From contig CM069593.1 of NCBI GenBank assembly GCA_035771175.1, forward strand, positions 39,836,741 through 39,900,740: DNA of 64,000 nucleotides, written 5' to 3'. Below, in pieces: positions 1 through 12,002 of this stretch. This DNA comes from Paratinospora sagittata. Its lineage: Eukaryota; Streptophyta; Magnoliopsida; Ranunculales; Menispermaceae. The position numbers were made by a program, and so were the translations under genes. Position 1 is the first letter of the stretch; each line of letters starts with the position of its first letter. Under the pieces are notes generated by a model that had not been told where the DNA came from, did not search any database, and was given only the letters and a program-made list of their open reading frames with translations.

Positions 1-964
1 CCAGAAAACTCCTAATCTCAGTCACTGTGGTCGGTCTTGGCCAATTAATGATCGCCTCAACCTTAGTAGAATCAACAGAGATACCATCACCACTAACTAC
101 ATGACCTAAAAATTTTACTTCAGAAATCCAAAACTCACACATGCTAAGCTTAGCATACAGCCTATGCTCCCTTAATGTCTGCAATGTGATTCTCACATGT
201 TTTGGAATATATCAAATATCATCAATGAAGACAATGATGAAATGACCTAGATATGGTCTAAACACCCTCTGCATCAAATCCATGAACATTGCAGGTGCGT
301 TCGTCAGCCTAAATGGCATGACCAAAAACTCATAGTGACTATATCTCGTCTTGAAGGCAGCCTTCAGGACATCTTCCTCTCTAATCCTCAACTAATTGTA
401 GCTCTATCTCAAATTAATCTTAAAGAAAAACTTGGCACCATTTAACTGATCAAACAGATCATTAATGCGAGGTATATGATATTTGTTCTTCACTGTCACC
501 TTGTTTAATTGACGGTAATCTATACACAGTCTAAGACTCCTGTCTTTCTTTTTCACAAAAAGAACTGGTGCACCCCAAGGTGACATACTAGGGGTAATAA
601 ACCCTTTGCTCAATAACTCTTCAACTTGCACCTTGAGTTCTTGCAACTCCTTCGGTGCCATTCGATAAGGCGAAATTGACATGGGTTTCGTACCCGGCAT
701 CAACTCAATGATAAAGTCAATTTCCCTCTTGGGTTGTAACCCAGGTAAATCATTCGAAAACACATCAAAAAAATCACTTACTACTGGAATATCAGAAGTC
801 TGAATACCCTGACCCTCCAATGGTCTCATACTAGCCATGAGTGTGGCTTCTACATCAATAGCCAGCCTTCCTCGCGTAGGTGGTCTAGTAGTAGTCATAC
901 CTCGGTAGACAAAAGATGGCTTCCCAAGGATCTGAAATACTATCTGCTTAAGAAAGCAATCCAC
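1..964 (-). pseudogene. Tekay/Del-type Ty3-gypsy reverse transcriptase fragment
   Basis: This is the reverse-transcriptase part of a chromovirus pol, which would copy element RNA into DNA. The open piece at 404-964 has the inter-domain stretch ([22 protein letters not shown]) followed by RT blocks ([23 protein letters not shown]). Further left the frame shifts, but [14 protein letters not shown], the catalytic FIDD (bases 219-230) and the thumb motif KFLGHVVS are still readable. The start of the RNase H connection runs off the left edge. The protease fragment at 940-1296 lies directly upstream on the same strand. Stops and frameshifts make it non-functional. Family identity is clear; the Tekay/Del label rests on my recall of these motifs. 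Confidence 0.88.
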
Positions 965-1296
965 TTGGGCGTGATACGCGCTAACCAGCCCATATCCAAA
1001 ATAACATCAAAATCGAGGAATTCTAACACCTTAAGGTTTACAATCAACTCAAGTCCCTCGTGTTTGACAACACAATTCATACAGATCATATCTGGGTAGA
1101 TTCTCTCACCCGTAGCCATACTCATTATAAAAGGCGTACTAGCTTTAACAATAGGTAATTTAAGTCTATCTACCACATGACCAGATATGAATGATAAAGT
1201 GAAACCAGAATCAATCAATATATGCGTCATCATATTACAGATAGAAATCATACCCTCTATCAGATTCTTGCTGGCATCAGGATCTGGTTCTAGCAC
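940..1296 (-). pseudogene. Retrotransposon aspartic protease fragment (Ty3-gypsy)
   Basis: The peptide carries the retropepsin-like active site LIDSGFTLSFISG (the D-S-G triad is intact) and the flap and second-strand region ending in a DVILDMGWL motif, which is normally DVILGMDWL. It is the protease segment between gag and the reverse transcriptase at 1-964, whose frame it slightly overlaps. The upstream gag is missing: at about 1297 the sequence switches abruptly to LTR-like DNA. This is a truncated relic. Confidence 0.82.
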
Positions 1297-2088
1297 GACC
1301 CACGACCAGTGACGTCACGACCGGCACGGAACCCCCGGGTGTATCCTCCCTAGATACACCCGGCGTCCCGTCAGCCTAATATAAACAATTAATAAACATA
1401 AATCTCATACAAACAACAAATATATGGACATAATCAAATCATCAAGATAAATACATCTCCCAAAAAAGACAACCATAAAAGTCCATAAGTCCAAAATATA
1501 CAAAACCAAAACTAACCATAGGTATAACCCATCTATGTGTTAATTATAAATACATATGTGTTATTAAGTACATATTTACCGAAATACAAAAATGTACAAA
1601 AACACCTACATCACCAAAAATACGGGAAATGCTCCGCAATCAAGCATTCCCCTTCCCCTTCCTATCTGAACCTCAAATGATAAGAATGAAGAGTGAGCTA
1701 CAACAAGGTCAGTGAATATTTTCTACAAGTGGCAATATACATGCATTTAGATAAATTAAGACAAGATCATCAAAGCATTTTAAATAACATGGTGATATAC
1801 AAGACTACATACATGCCAAATATAATGTATCATGTCATTACCCAAGATAATGCATATCATTTTTTCAAACATGCCAATGCAATCCTAGACACCTCCTGAG
1901 TAAGGGCGATCAAAGGCTTGGGTTCGCGACACTCGACGCCCGATCTGACCAAACAATACTCGTATTCTAGTAGAATTCTTGGGGTTGTGTAGCTAATAAG
2001 ATCAACCCACTAAACCATGTACCATGTCTAGGCAATCCTATTTACAATAAAATCCTCTGCAAAGTCCACAACTGGGGATCACGGCCAG
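1297..2088 (-). repeat. Decayed Tekay-type LTR remnant
   Basis: No gene is visible. Two signatures of the other chromovirus LTRs are present on the minus strand: the block rich in TGACGTCA followed by the GACCGGCAC sequence (about 1310-1330), and the GTGAGCTACAACAAGG block (about 1693-1710) that resembles 53625-53645. The canonical TG...CA ends are not found, so this is probably the 3' part of an old LTR. It was joined to the protease fragment by deletion. Confidence 0.5.
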
Positions 2089-2783
2089 TGTGGCGACCCC
2101 GTACCCTAGACCACCCACCCCGCAAGGAATGGCATGCGGAATGCCGGGGCGGGACGCCCAGCGTAGGCATCTCCAACCACTCCTCAACCCCTGTGAGGTG
2201 GTTGAGACCCTACGAGCCTTATCCCAAACAACGACATAATATAAAAAGGTACTAAACAAAACTACTAACCGTATTAATCATCCAAGACAAGAGATAATCC
2301 ATAAAAATGAACCATAATCCCTACAGTCCATCAAGATGGACATACACATAAAGTCCAAAACTATGGGTACAAAAAAACCGTCATATGCCCACATGGTCTA
2401 TCCAACAAGTCTCAACTCACCCATACTACAATGTGGTAAGTGTTATAATTACATAGTCCAAAATATAATACATCATAATTTAAAACACAGTTCAATCAAA
2501 ATGCCTCTCAGCTCACATCGAGGCCTTGGATTCTCTCGCCGGCAAGGCCCTCAAGATATGACTACTCCTTTGCCCTTATTCTGGACAGAAGGACCTGAAA
2601 GAGGAAAATGAGGGTGAGCCAACGGTGCCCAATTAATAGAATTCAAATATGCTATCAATAAATATCATGTATGCATGTCAATGTGTAGCATGATTAAAAG
2701 CTCATAATATACAGATATCAAGCATTTATAATAAGTTCGATGCAAGTAAAAGCCTATCAATATGAATCCACATTCCACATGCA

Positions 2784-2893
2784 TTGGGGTTACTAGTGCA
2801 CGTCTATTTCACAGTACCGTTCTCATCCCCAATTATGTTGATTTGGGGTTACTAGTGCACGTCTATTTCACCGTACCATTCTCATCCCCAAAT
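2784..2893. repeat. Two-copy tandem duplication (period 59) in LTR
   Basis: Two consecutive copies of a unit beginning TTGGGGTTACTAGTGCACG start at 2784 and 2843. They differ at only a few bases. Confidence 0.85.
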
Positions 2894-4309
2894 ATTTCCT
2901 TCCTAAAACCCTCCTATGACAAGGTTAAGTCTCCCTATTAGCCAGATAGATGGGCCCAACCAAAGTCATAAGGTTTTCTCAAATCAATGCATCATTCAAA
3001 ACATTAGAACACATTCATGCTTTCAACATACAATATATATAAGTGATATGATGACATAAAAGATATAATCATAAATGAAGTCTACTCACAACCAACCCTC
3101 GCGAGAATATCTAACCACACACAGACACCAAACTGAATCAACCCAATCAAGGTCCTGAAACATTCGTCAATATCCAACCATACATCAATTCCTATGCTCA
3201 ATCACATAGACATTACACATCAACCCTAAATCAACCCACATATAGACAATAGGCCTAAATCCCATCTAATCCCATCATTCAACTCAAATCACATGTCTTA
3301 GGCCTCTAATGCATAGTTCTCATTCATAAACCATTCAATTAATCAAAAATACCGATTTTCAATTCCTTAGGCATAAACATGCCCAAATTGGGCCATTTGA
3401 TCACAAGTAGGCCTAACCCATGATATGGTCACAACCACTTAATCAGTAGCATAATCAACCCTAATCATGCTTAATTAGACATAAATTATATCAATTCAAT
3501 GATTCTAGGCCAAAAACATCAAAAGCCCTAAAATCTGAAATTTTTCATACTTAGGCCATATTGCCGATTTACACTAGGTCACCATGTTCAGCCATGTATA
3601 TCATTGATTTTGCATCATGGGTTCATCAACAATGGCAACTAGGTCAACATAGTTGGCATGCAAGCTATTGGAAATGTCTAAGTTCATATTCTAAATTTAG
3701 GTCTAATGCAAACAACCCAACCAATTATCCATTTAATATTATGTTCAGATGTACCAAGCTGCCAACAGAAACATTTAATCATAAAATCAACCGTACAGAT
3801 TGAATTATGTTAAGAAGTAAACCTTTTGTCCAAAAATAAGCTCAATCCAACGGTGGATCGAAGAGATAAGTCTCTTTGATGAACACTCTAATTAGACAAT
3901 TTCTCCTTTCCTGCTGCAAATACTTGAACTCATATGACTATATCACACAAAATACTTGACAAATCAACATCTCAACCGTTAATAATGTAGACTTTTCGTT
4001 TGATCTAAACGATAGGTTTAGGAGATCTATCAGTTTGATCTAAACTGCGCGAGAAATTTAGACTTTTCGACCAGCTTTGTTTGGGAGGTTAAATCTCTCA
4101 GAAGAAAACTCCAATCAAGATCTCCACCGACCAGAATAAACAACCATAAGATATGAACTGGCTGACAAAGTTTGAGCTCAATCTGACCATCTATCACCAA
4201 GATCCAGCTCTTTGATGAAAACGTTGCTGAGACTTCCCTCAAAGCAACTTTCACTTTGTTTCTCTTATTCTTCCCTTTCCCTCCATTCATCTTACTCTTT
4301 ATAACTTCC

Positions 4310-4434
4310 TTGGAGAAGAGAAGTGGGGCATGAGACATTTGTCCACTCTCATGCACCAACTTGACATGTGTTGGAGAAGAGAAATGGGGCATGGGACACT
4401 TGTGCATTCTCATGCACCAACTTGACATGTGTTG
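4310..4434. repeat. Two-copy tandem duplication (period 61) in LTR
   Basis: Units beginning TTGGAGAAGAGAA start at 4310 and 4371. Both contain CATGCACCAACTTGACATG, and they differ at a handful of positions. Confidence 0.85.
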
Positions 4435-5982
4435 GTCTCACACTACCCATACCAACCACATGTGCTTTAACCAACCTCATGCTTCCATGTATTTTAAATG
4501 TCCAATCCATCTAATACACCAAATTTTCATTCTTATTTATCCTTTTATTCAATTAATCCTAACCCATATCAATTCATGGTTTAATGGGCTCATGCATAAA
4601 TAATAACACATGCATTATACTTTAATTTAACATGACCCATATACAATTTATAATGCACATATTTATATACATTATCAAGCATCAAATATACAAACATTAA
4701 ACAACCATCAAACAAACACCAAACATATCAAGGCAAACACATAGAGTTTGGGCAAAATGCAATTGGGTAATGGGCTAGATGAAATGATTTTTAGGGCATC
4801 ACAACCAGACTTACGAGACTTTCCAAGGAAAATCCCAACTAGGAGATCCAATCCAATTGCTAACCCAACTAGACTATGCTCAAACTCATTTCATGATTCA
4901 TTAACACATATATATCAATTCAAAACATCTTATATAATACAATGCCACATATATTGAATCCAAATGTAAAAAACACTCACAAATCGATTGGCTAGACTAG
5001 CTAATCCAAATCCAACCACAATAAACACTAGGATGCCGCCAATACACTCCTATTCACCTCAACCTTCAAATGGTTTAATTGAGACACTTGGATCAATCAC
5101 AAACCCTGCATATATATAGGTTCATTCATCATTAAAATCAGCCCAATTACATGCCAAATAACCATGATTTAAAGTCCCCATTCACTTGCCAATTTAGACT
5201 CTAAGTTATACTAATGAGCTAACCATCATAGCTCATTCAAGCCATAAAACATCTAAGTAGGTCATAAACAACCCATAGAATGTGTAAGGTTGATTCCATA
5301 ATCAAACCTCCATTAATGTCATGTATTCTATCATAAATTTGGGTTAATAAACAAATCCCATGCCACTTCAAGTCAATTGGCATCTACTAGGTCAAAATTT
5401 CTAAATTTGGGCAAACTCACAAATCCATGGCCCAAGCCAAATTTGCACTACACCTAGATTTTCCAACATTCAAAATCAGTATTTTAGACCATCAATCATG
5501 CACATTTATCTATTTAATCAACGTACATGACATGCATTTCAAATGGAAAACCCTAAGTCCATAAACTAGGTTTAGGTCAAATACAAAGAACTCCACCAAT
5601 TTCTTGCTAGAAATTGGGGGTTTCACCATTAATAGGTTCCCAACATCCTCTAATCACACATATATAACATGCAAGACCTAACTCTAACATGTGTTCTTCC
5701 ACCACCCCCTTTAAATATGAGATTTTAGTGTGAAAAACACTTCTTAAGTGTAGGTTTAGGTTAAAGAAAGTCATTACTGCCATTTACAAGTTTAAAGGAA
5801 CACAAACAAGCAAATCCTAGGTCTAGAACTCTTCAAATCCATGGTTCAAAATAAAGCTTGAATGCATAAGTTAAAGAGATTTAAGGAAGAAAAATGGCAA
5901 AACATGCTTACCTTAGAGGATTCTTAAGCAAGAATACCCAAGTGAAAAATGAGCAAATGAGCCAAAAATGAGGTATTGGTTG

Positions 5983-6225
5983 CTTATATAGACGAGTTTG
6001 GTACGAAAAAATTGTTTCTACGCGGCATGGAACGCGTCCTACCAAATCTGGTGGTTAAAAATTTTTTGGATTTTGTTCATGGAGCACGTTCCACCCATGC
6101 TTGAACCAAAAATCACCTCGGCCTGACCCATGGAGCGCGCTTCTCCATGCACTGAGACAAAATCTGCCTCGGATAAGTGCAAGGAGCGAGCTCCTCTTCC
6201 ATGGAGCGAGCTCCATGGTTCCAGA
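5983..6225 (-). promoter_or_regulatory. Putative LTR promoter: TATA box with GC-rich palindromes upstream
   Basis: On the minus strand, a series of GGAGCGCGCTTC / GGAGCGAGCTCC palindromic motifs (about 6075-6220) is followed by TATATAAG (plus-strand 5983-5990). The arrangement resembles the promoters of the unrelated LTR family at 18560 and 42767. The assignment is positional only. Confidence 0.4.
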
Positions 6226-6420
6226 ACACCATTTTTCATGTTTTGAGGCCGAACGGTCTCCGATGGTTCCGAAACTTTTTACGCGCATCAAACAACATAA
6301 AAGCATGGGGGAACACCCGAACTAACGCACATCAAGTATCAAATACGTATATGTATACGTATGTGGGTACTCTATAGGTCCTGATGACATCATCCTAAGG
6401 TATGGGCGTTACAATTATCC

Positions 6421-7500
6421 CTAACTTAAGAGCATTTTTGTCCTAGAAAATGAAATGAAGAGAACTAACCTTAGTCGGTAAAGAGATCGGGGAATTGCTC
6501 CCTCATATGGTCCTCACGCTCTCAGGTTTGCTCTTCATTTTCATGGAATTGTCATTTGACACGCACAAGCGGGATCTCCTTATTCCTCAGTTTCTGGACC
6601 CGACGAGCCACAATCTAGATCGACAACTCTCCATAAGTCATATCCTCCCAACTTGCAGATGACTCACATCAAGCACATGAGTTGGATCGGGATAAGAATT
6701 AGCCCCAGAAAATCCACCACTAGTCTTGGGCTTTTTGCTATCATCCCAAAACTTCTTGTTCCATTTCTTCTTTTTCTTCCCTTGAGATGGAAAATATGAA
6801 TCAGACGAAAATATAGGTACTGGCGAAATGGCTGCTGCCTTAGATCTCGCTACAGCCTCAGCAGTCTCAAAATCCATGGCCTATCTCAAGGCCTGATCAT
6901 AAGTTGGCACACTAGCCAATGCCAAATCTTGTCGAATTTGATCCCGAAAACCATCACGAAGCCTAGTCATCCTCAACCCATATGTAGGAACTAACTCTAG
7001 AGCAAAAAGTGAGTGCCTATTAAATTCATGCTCATACTCTCAAACTGATCTACTACCCTGAATCAACTGAATGCACTCATTGCGCCTCCGATCAACCTCT
7101 GATTGCAGTTAATAAGTAGTGTAGAACAATTTTTTAAATTTCGTCCAAGACTTGATCTCCCCAAGAGATCTCCGAGTAGTTTCCCACCATCTGTCAGCCC
7201 CATCAGCTAACTTAAATCTAGCCAGACGAACCTTGTCCTTGTCTAGCTCTTGCATGTCGTCAAAGATGACTTCTATGTGCAGAATCCAACATTTAACATC
7301 CTCAAGCTTCAAACTGCCTAAAAATGTTGGAGGTTCCCACATTTTGAAGGCCTTCATTACCTTCTCATACAGTTTCTTCTCCTCAATGTCCTCTCGGCAC
7401 TCAGGAGTCTATACTCTCGCCTCAGCAGGAGGTGTAACAGCCACTGCACGAACACTACTGGTGCCCACACCCTGAACAACAGGTGTCTCAACACGTGGAC
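6421..7500 (-). pseudogene. Internally deleted Tekay-type element: gag joined to integrase chromodomain
   Basis: Reading leftward, 7500-6890 encodes a gag capsid region (EPPTFLGSLKLEDVKCW, then DGADRWWETT, then YEHEFNRHSLFALELVPTYG). The open piece 6638-6877 begins in the basic gag tail (KKKKKWNKKFWDD) and at about residue 60 changes in frame to the integrase C-terminal motif SYPDPTHVLDVSHLQV. Chromodomain sequence (RNKEI) follows to 6421, next to the 3' LTR. Protease, RT, RNase H and the integrase core are absent, so a single deletion of about 3-4 kb is inferred. A stop follows the fusion. The element cannot move by itself. Confidence 0.75.
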
Positions 7501-7789
7501 ATGATTGCATCAGGCAGGGTAGCATACAATGGATAGCTTTTAACAAAATCTAACTACCCATACAATCAAACATAATATTATAAGGCTTTTATCTTTCTTA
7601 AAGTTTTTATAACCCCTAACTATAAGCAACCTAAACTTCATTCTCTGATACCAAAATTATTTTGTTATTTATTATTTTGTTCAGGTTATATCTTAGGTTT
7701 TTATTATTTTGTTCAGGTTGCATGAGACCCTTACACAAACTGTAGGGTCGAAAGCCCTCTACATGTAGTTGCATTTTATACTTCGTGCA
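7501..7789 (-). other. Leader and primer-site region of the deleted Tekay-type element
   Basis: The reverse complement of an initiator-tRNA-Met-type primer binding site, TGGTATCAGAGAA, lies at about 7641-7653, upstream of gag. The 5' LTR expected to the right is missing; AT-rich DNA and a plant-mobile-domain fragment follow instead. No coding signal is seen here. Confidence 0.55.
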
Positions 7790-8490
7790 TAAAGTTCTTT
7801 GATGTGGTCGAGCCCTACTATCCTGATCGAGTTCTTCGTCAATTTGGACATGTATAGAAGATCCCACGTCCTCCTATACGTCCTGTTCGAGCTGAGAGGA
7901 GTGCTAGGGGACGTGATTACAACATCCATCACATGTTCATTGATCAGTATTGGGAGAGCTGAGACTACCATTTGTTACAAGCGGTTGCACGAGGGGAACA
8001 AATTTCTAATGCGTGGGACGTCGTACCAGAATATCTTGAGTGGTTCGAACAGATTTCACATCCAAAGGTGCAGAACCCTGATTATCGACTATCCATGAAG
8101 AATTTTGCGCCAATGGAGAATTTAGAAATTTTGGTAATAAATCAAAACCTACAGAATATATTTATATATATGATAAATTTGGCAGTAATTGATCTTTTGA
8201 TTTTAGAGGGAGCACAACAGCCGAGGTCTGGCGATGTTGGGGTCCTTGAGAGCAACTCAAGGACCTGAGACATCGATTGATGCTATGTTTCGGGGGATTG
8301 ACAACGTCATCGAAGTTTTAGCCGGCACAAGCATCAATGAAGAAGAGGAACATGCTGAAGAAGAACGAGCCCAAACTCCAGTTCTCCACTTTGAAGACTT
8401 GTCACACACTCCAATTACGCACTTCAAACGTGGTGAGAGCTCACGCGGAGTTGAAGAAGATGCACCTGCCGAAGCGCCTACCTTTCGAGT
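7790..8490 (+). pseudogene. Plant mobile domain (PMD/MAIN-like) fragment
   Basis: Plus-strand frames contain VEPYYPDRVLRQFGHV, then a stop and KIPRPP, then YNIHHMFIDQYWES, HLLQAVARGEQ and YLEWFEQISHP. That order is typical of the aminotransferase-like plant mobile domain, found in transposon-associated and MAIN/MAIL proteins. An acidic tail (SINEEEEHAEEERAQTP) follows at about 8330-8450 after an AT-rich gap that could be a decayed intron. Stops and frame changes make it a relic. It meets the minus-strand OTU fragment near 8490. PMD genes often travel in Mutator-type elements, so it may be cargo of the neighbouring MULE. Confidence 0.65.
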
Positions 8491-9300
8491 ACGAATTGTA
8501 CTTGCTTGCAATCAAGTGACCCATCTCAAGCATTGTCATCGAAGCACGTGATAGTGCTGGGGTCTCATGACAATCAAGTACCTTCATGATTTCATCAACT
8601 TTGCAACAATACTGAAAAACGACCTCGTAGTGATCCTTGAAACTCATGAGTTCCTCTAAGACCTCTTGCCTAACCCTTTTCCATGCACCTTCCCCATAAC
8701 CCAAAAAAAGGGCAACTGCTCGATAACCACAATGTCCATCGACCTCCACATCTTTCACCTGCTGGATGTAAGCTTTCAGAGCAGCTGAAAATTGATTTAT
8801 ATACTTATGTGAGCCATAGTTCCTTGTCCTGTGAACCTTAGGTGGTCGCTTACCCTTAGTCACTGTGTTTTTAGGGGAACAACTGTCATGCTGGGATAAA
8901 ACATGCTCAAACAATGATGAATCTCTCTTGGTTGACTTATCAACTTTCAAACTCGGCCTTCCCCAAGTATTTCTTTTTATGGCGGGCTCAATGACCACTG
9001 TAGATGATGGCTTCGATATCTCTCTCAACCTCTTAAGCATTCTTCTTCTCCTAGATGTGTCGCATTGCTCGAACTCCCTACAAAAGACCTCAATTTCCTC
9101 GTGGCATTGTAATTGGTCTTGGGACTCTTGAACAGGGAGAAGCATATCCAATTTCTTTCAATTTGCATCCACCAAAGTAGTAGGGATGGGCCGACTTTCT
9201 TTGTGATATTTAAAGATTTCATGTGCACAAGGTAACCCATGAGTTTTTCTCAACACGCAATGACAAGTAGAAGTTTAGAAATCCATCTCCTTCAAACGTT
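8441..9300 (-). pseudogene. MULE transposase C-terminal part: SWIM finger and OTU-like domain
   Basis: Reading leftward from about 9270, a SWIM zinc finger is visible as TCHCVLRKTHGLPCAH (CxC...CxH, around 9220-9267). A linker follows with a basic SRRRRMLKRLRE stretch. Next comes an OTU-type cysteine-protease segment, VDGHCGYRAVALFLGYGEGAWKRVR, with the Asp-x-x-Cys active-site pattern intact, and then MGHLIASKYN. The open frame runs from about 9151 to 8441, but the homologous part ends near 8490, before the expected OTU catalytic His. This is the downstream half of the transposase at 12003-13330; the solo LTR at 9367-11907 separates them. OTU-bearing MULE transposases are a known plant lineage. 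Confidence 0.8.
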
Positions 9301-9366
9301 CACATTCTTTATGAATCTTTTTGATTGCATGAATCGAGACAACCCCTCACAAGTGCCCATATATAG

Positions 9367-11600
9367 TGTAACACCCCGTGTGTATGAGTCAAACAATTAC
9401 GTTGACTAATACGTATTGTCAGGTGCATTTGTACTCGTATATGTATGTACATGACCTTTAGGTGTATAATAAGTGTATTGATGTGTATGTGGGCCCAAGG
9501 ATAAAAAACAATAAAGAAATATGATAAAAGTGGGATGGTGTGCACATGGTGGGTGCATGTATGCAACAAATGTCTCATTTGTTTAGCATCCACCTAGCAA
9601 GTGAATTAACATATGTGTATTGCCTATATCAGCCATTTAGGGGCTGTTTAAGCTCATTTTATCATTTGCTGAATTAAGCCTTTGCAAACACCTTGCAAGT
9701 AATATGTTACATGTGTATTGCCCATATGCATGCACTTTGCAAGTGAAATGAAACATATGTCTTGACCATTGCAGCCACTTGTGAGGGAAATGAACATGTG
9801 GAAGTGGTCTTGAATTGCTAGCAATATCAAATAACTTGCTAGATTGAGTAATTGAAGTGAAAACATTGAGAATTAGAGAGAGTTGCTAAAACATTCAAGA
9901 AGAGGAGAGAAACTGTGAAGAAAAACCTATTTGCAGCATTTTACATTGAGTGTAAGATCTCTTTGATCCATGGTTGGATCTAGCCCGAAATTTTCCAGAT
10001 TGCCCATATTTAATATAGTTTCATCTTTAACGGTAGAGATCTTGATCAGAGTTGGGTCTTAAGAGTTATAACTTCCTAGATACAACTGGTCGGAAAAAAG
10101 GGTTGTCTTGCGCAGTTCAGATCAAAGTATAGGATCTCTTAAATCCACCGTTAGATCGTACTGAAACTTAGTCAGGTAGTTTTTAACTTCTTATTTCACA
10201 TTCTGACAGTGGCGAGTTTTAATTGTAGTTGATGTTATGAGATATGAACCACTGAAGTCAATTGATTATAATACACAAGGAGAAAACAACTATTTAAAGT
10301 TGTCTTCATCAAGGAGAAAAATCTCCTCGATTCACCATTTGATTTGGCTGAAAAGTGGACAGTGGATTCATATCTTGATGATATTCAATATCAACGGTTT
10401 ATTTTATTATAGTTTCGTACTAGTAGTATGATGCATTTGAACTAATCATGTTGATACCCACTTTTCTACAAGGTCTTGATGAATTCTTTGTATATGGCTC
10501 AAATGTACAATCTTGGCTTAGACCTTTCATAATTTTATGCACGTCATATATATGATTTAAATGGGTTTTTAGAATTGAGATATGAGGTTAACTGGTTAAA
10601 TTACATGCTAAAACTATTAGGTGTAGTACAATTGACCTAGACTTGGAAACTTTTGTCTAGGGTTGCTTGTATTACTAGCATGCAACTTATGCTGTTTTAA
10701 TGATAAAGTTGGGTTGAATTGTGCTCAATTGAATGAAATTCAGGTTGCTGGAATTCATTTACAGTGTGTGCAATGTGTAATTTGCAGTGGGTTGATAATG
10801 ATATGAGAAAATGGACAGCAAACAAGTGAAGTGTTTGTGTTGTTTTAGTTGGTGAAAATTGACTAAATGTTGGATGTGTTGTGGACCTAATGAAAATCCT
10901 ATAAAGGTGAGCGTTTCTAACATGGTTATTATGTATGACATTGTATTAGATAAACTCTATTTTGATGAAATTGAGCATGTTTGATTGTTCTATGTTTCCA
11001 TGTTTTGCATTGTTTGGTTAATGCATGAAACCTTTTGATTTGAAAATTGAACATACTTAGACTTACCGAAGTAAGGAAATTATGTGATCATTTCCAGGAG
11101 GGAAGTTGTGGACTAGACCTTAGAACATACTTAGCCTTACCCGTTGTAAGGCAAGTATATGATCAGTTCCAAAAGGGAAGTTTTTTTACTAGACCTCAAA
11201 ATGATCGAGGGGATGGGTTTTCACTATTAGTATGCATCATAAGGATACAGACTCATTTACATTCTTGAGCGTGAGGATTTTATCTTTATGCGTTGAATGA
11301 TATGTATAGAGTGGCAAAAAAAAATGTATTTGATTCATGTATTGATATTTACATTGAATTGCATATGAGTTTATAATGATGTTTTCAATGCCATGATTTT
11401 TGTAGATGCATATATAAATCCAATGCTAGATTACTCACTGAGCTTGCTGTAGCTCACCCTATTTCCTCTTTTTTTACAGGTGTAGATTACAAGGGCAAGG
11501 GCAAGGGCAAGACTCTAAAGAATTGATTGAGCTTGTTTCTTTGCTATGTGAGTATGATGTTGTGTGTTTCAGGGATATGGGTACAAACTTCTATTTTTGG

Positions 11601-11631
<31 letters not shown>

Positions 11632-11907
11632 CCAAACAAATGTTTAATAGTTAATCTGATGTCTAAATGAATGGTTCTTGATGATGTATATATATTTTGG
11701 GAGACTAAGATGTGTATAAGTCTTGTGGGAATGAATTGAGAAAAATGATGATGGTTTATATATGTTAATGGTTCTGTTTAAAAATTTCGAGCGATTTGTT
11801 TATTGTCTTAGAGGACGGAGGTTAACAGAGTATTGTATCCGTCCAGGGATGGTGTATACGATATTCTATGTCGGTCATGACATCACCCTACGGAGGGGGT
11901 CATGACA
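9367..11907 (+). mobile_element. Solo LTR (2,541 bp) inserted in the MULE, target duplication TATAG
   Basis: It begins TGTAACACCCCG and ends GGGGGTCATGACA, with identical 5-bp flanks TATAG at 9362-9366 and 11908-11912. No internal retrotransposon sequence is present, so the element was lost by LTR-LTR recombination. It belongs to the same broad Tekay-type family as the LTRs at 28086, 46556 and 53112. Inside are a (TA)n tract at 11601-11628 and the conserved GCTCACCC...ACAGG block at 11452-11481. Confidence 0.92.
11601..11628. repeat. (TA)n microsatellite
   Basis: An uninterrupted TA dinucleotide run inside the solo LTR. Confidence 0.9.
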
Positions 11908-12002
11908 TATAGGTCTTCTATGGACGTGTTTTGTGGTAAATAAGCTTTTATCAAAAGATGACGATATTTCGATACGTTGCAAAGTTAACAGAGAATGTAT
12001 TG

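Larger units (their letters stand above)
2089..6413 (-). mobile_element. Very long (4.3 kb) Tekay-type LTR, 3' LTR of a minus-strand element
   Basis: On the minus strand it begins TGTAACGCCC (at 6413) and ends GGTCGCCACA (at 2089). Chromodomain-coding sequence lies immediately upstream (6421-6630), so it reads as the 3' LTR of a minus-strand element. Its last ~670 bp matches the LTR at 49180-49848, which is followed by a tRNA-type primer site and so confirms the end. It contains a TATA-like TATATAAG near 5983-5990, GC-rich palindromes at about 6080-6220 and two internal tandem duplications. The many short open frames inside show no domain similarity. Confidence 0.7.

Noticed and set aside
2336..2611. 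91-residue open frame
   Set aside because: Lies inside the 3' end of the long LTR and is not conserved in the homologous LTR at 49180-49848, where the strand differs and the frame is broken.
8257..8511. Minus-strand open frame overlapping the PMD tail
   Set aside because: Antisense shadow of the acidic plus-strand PMD tail.
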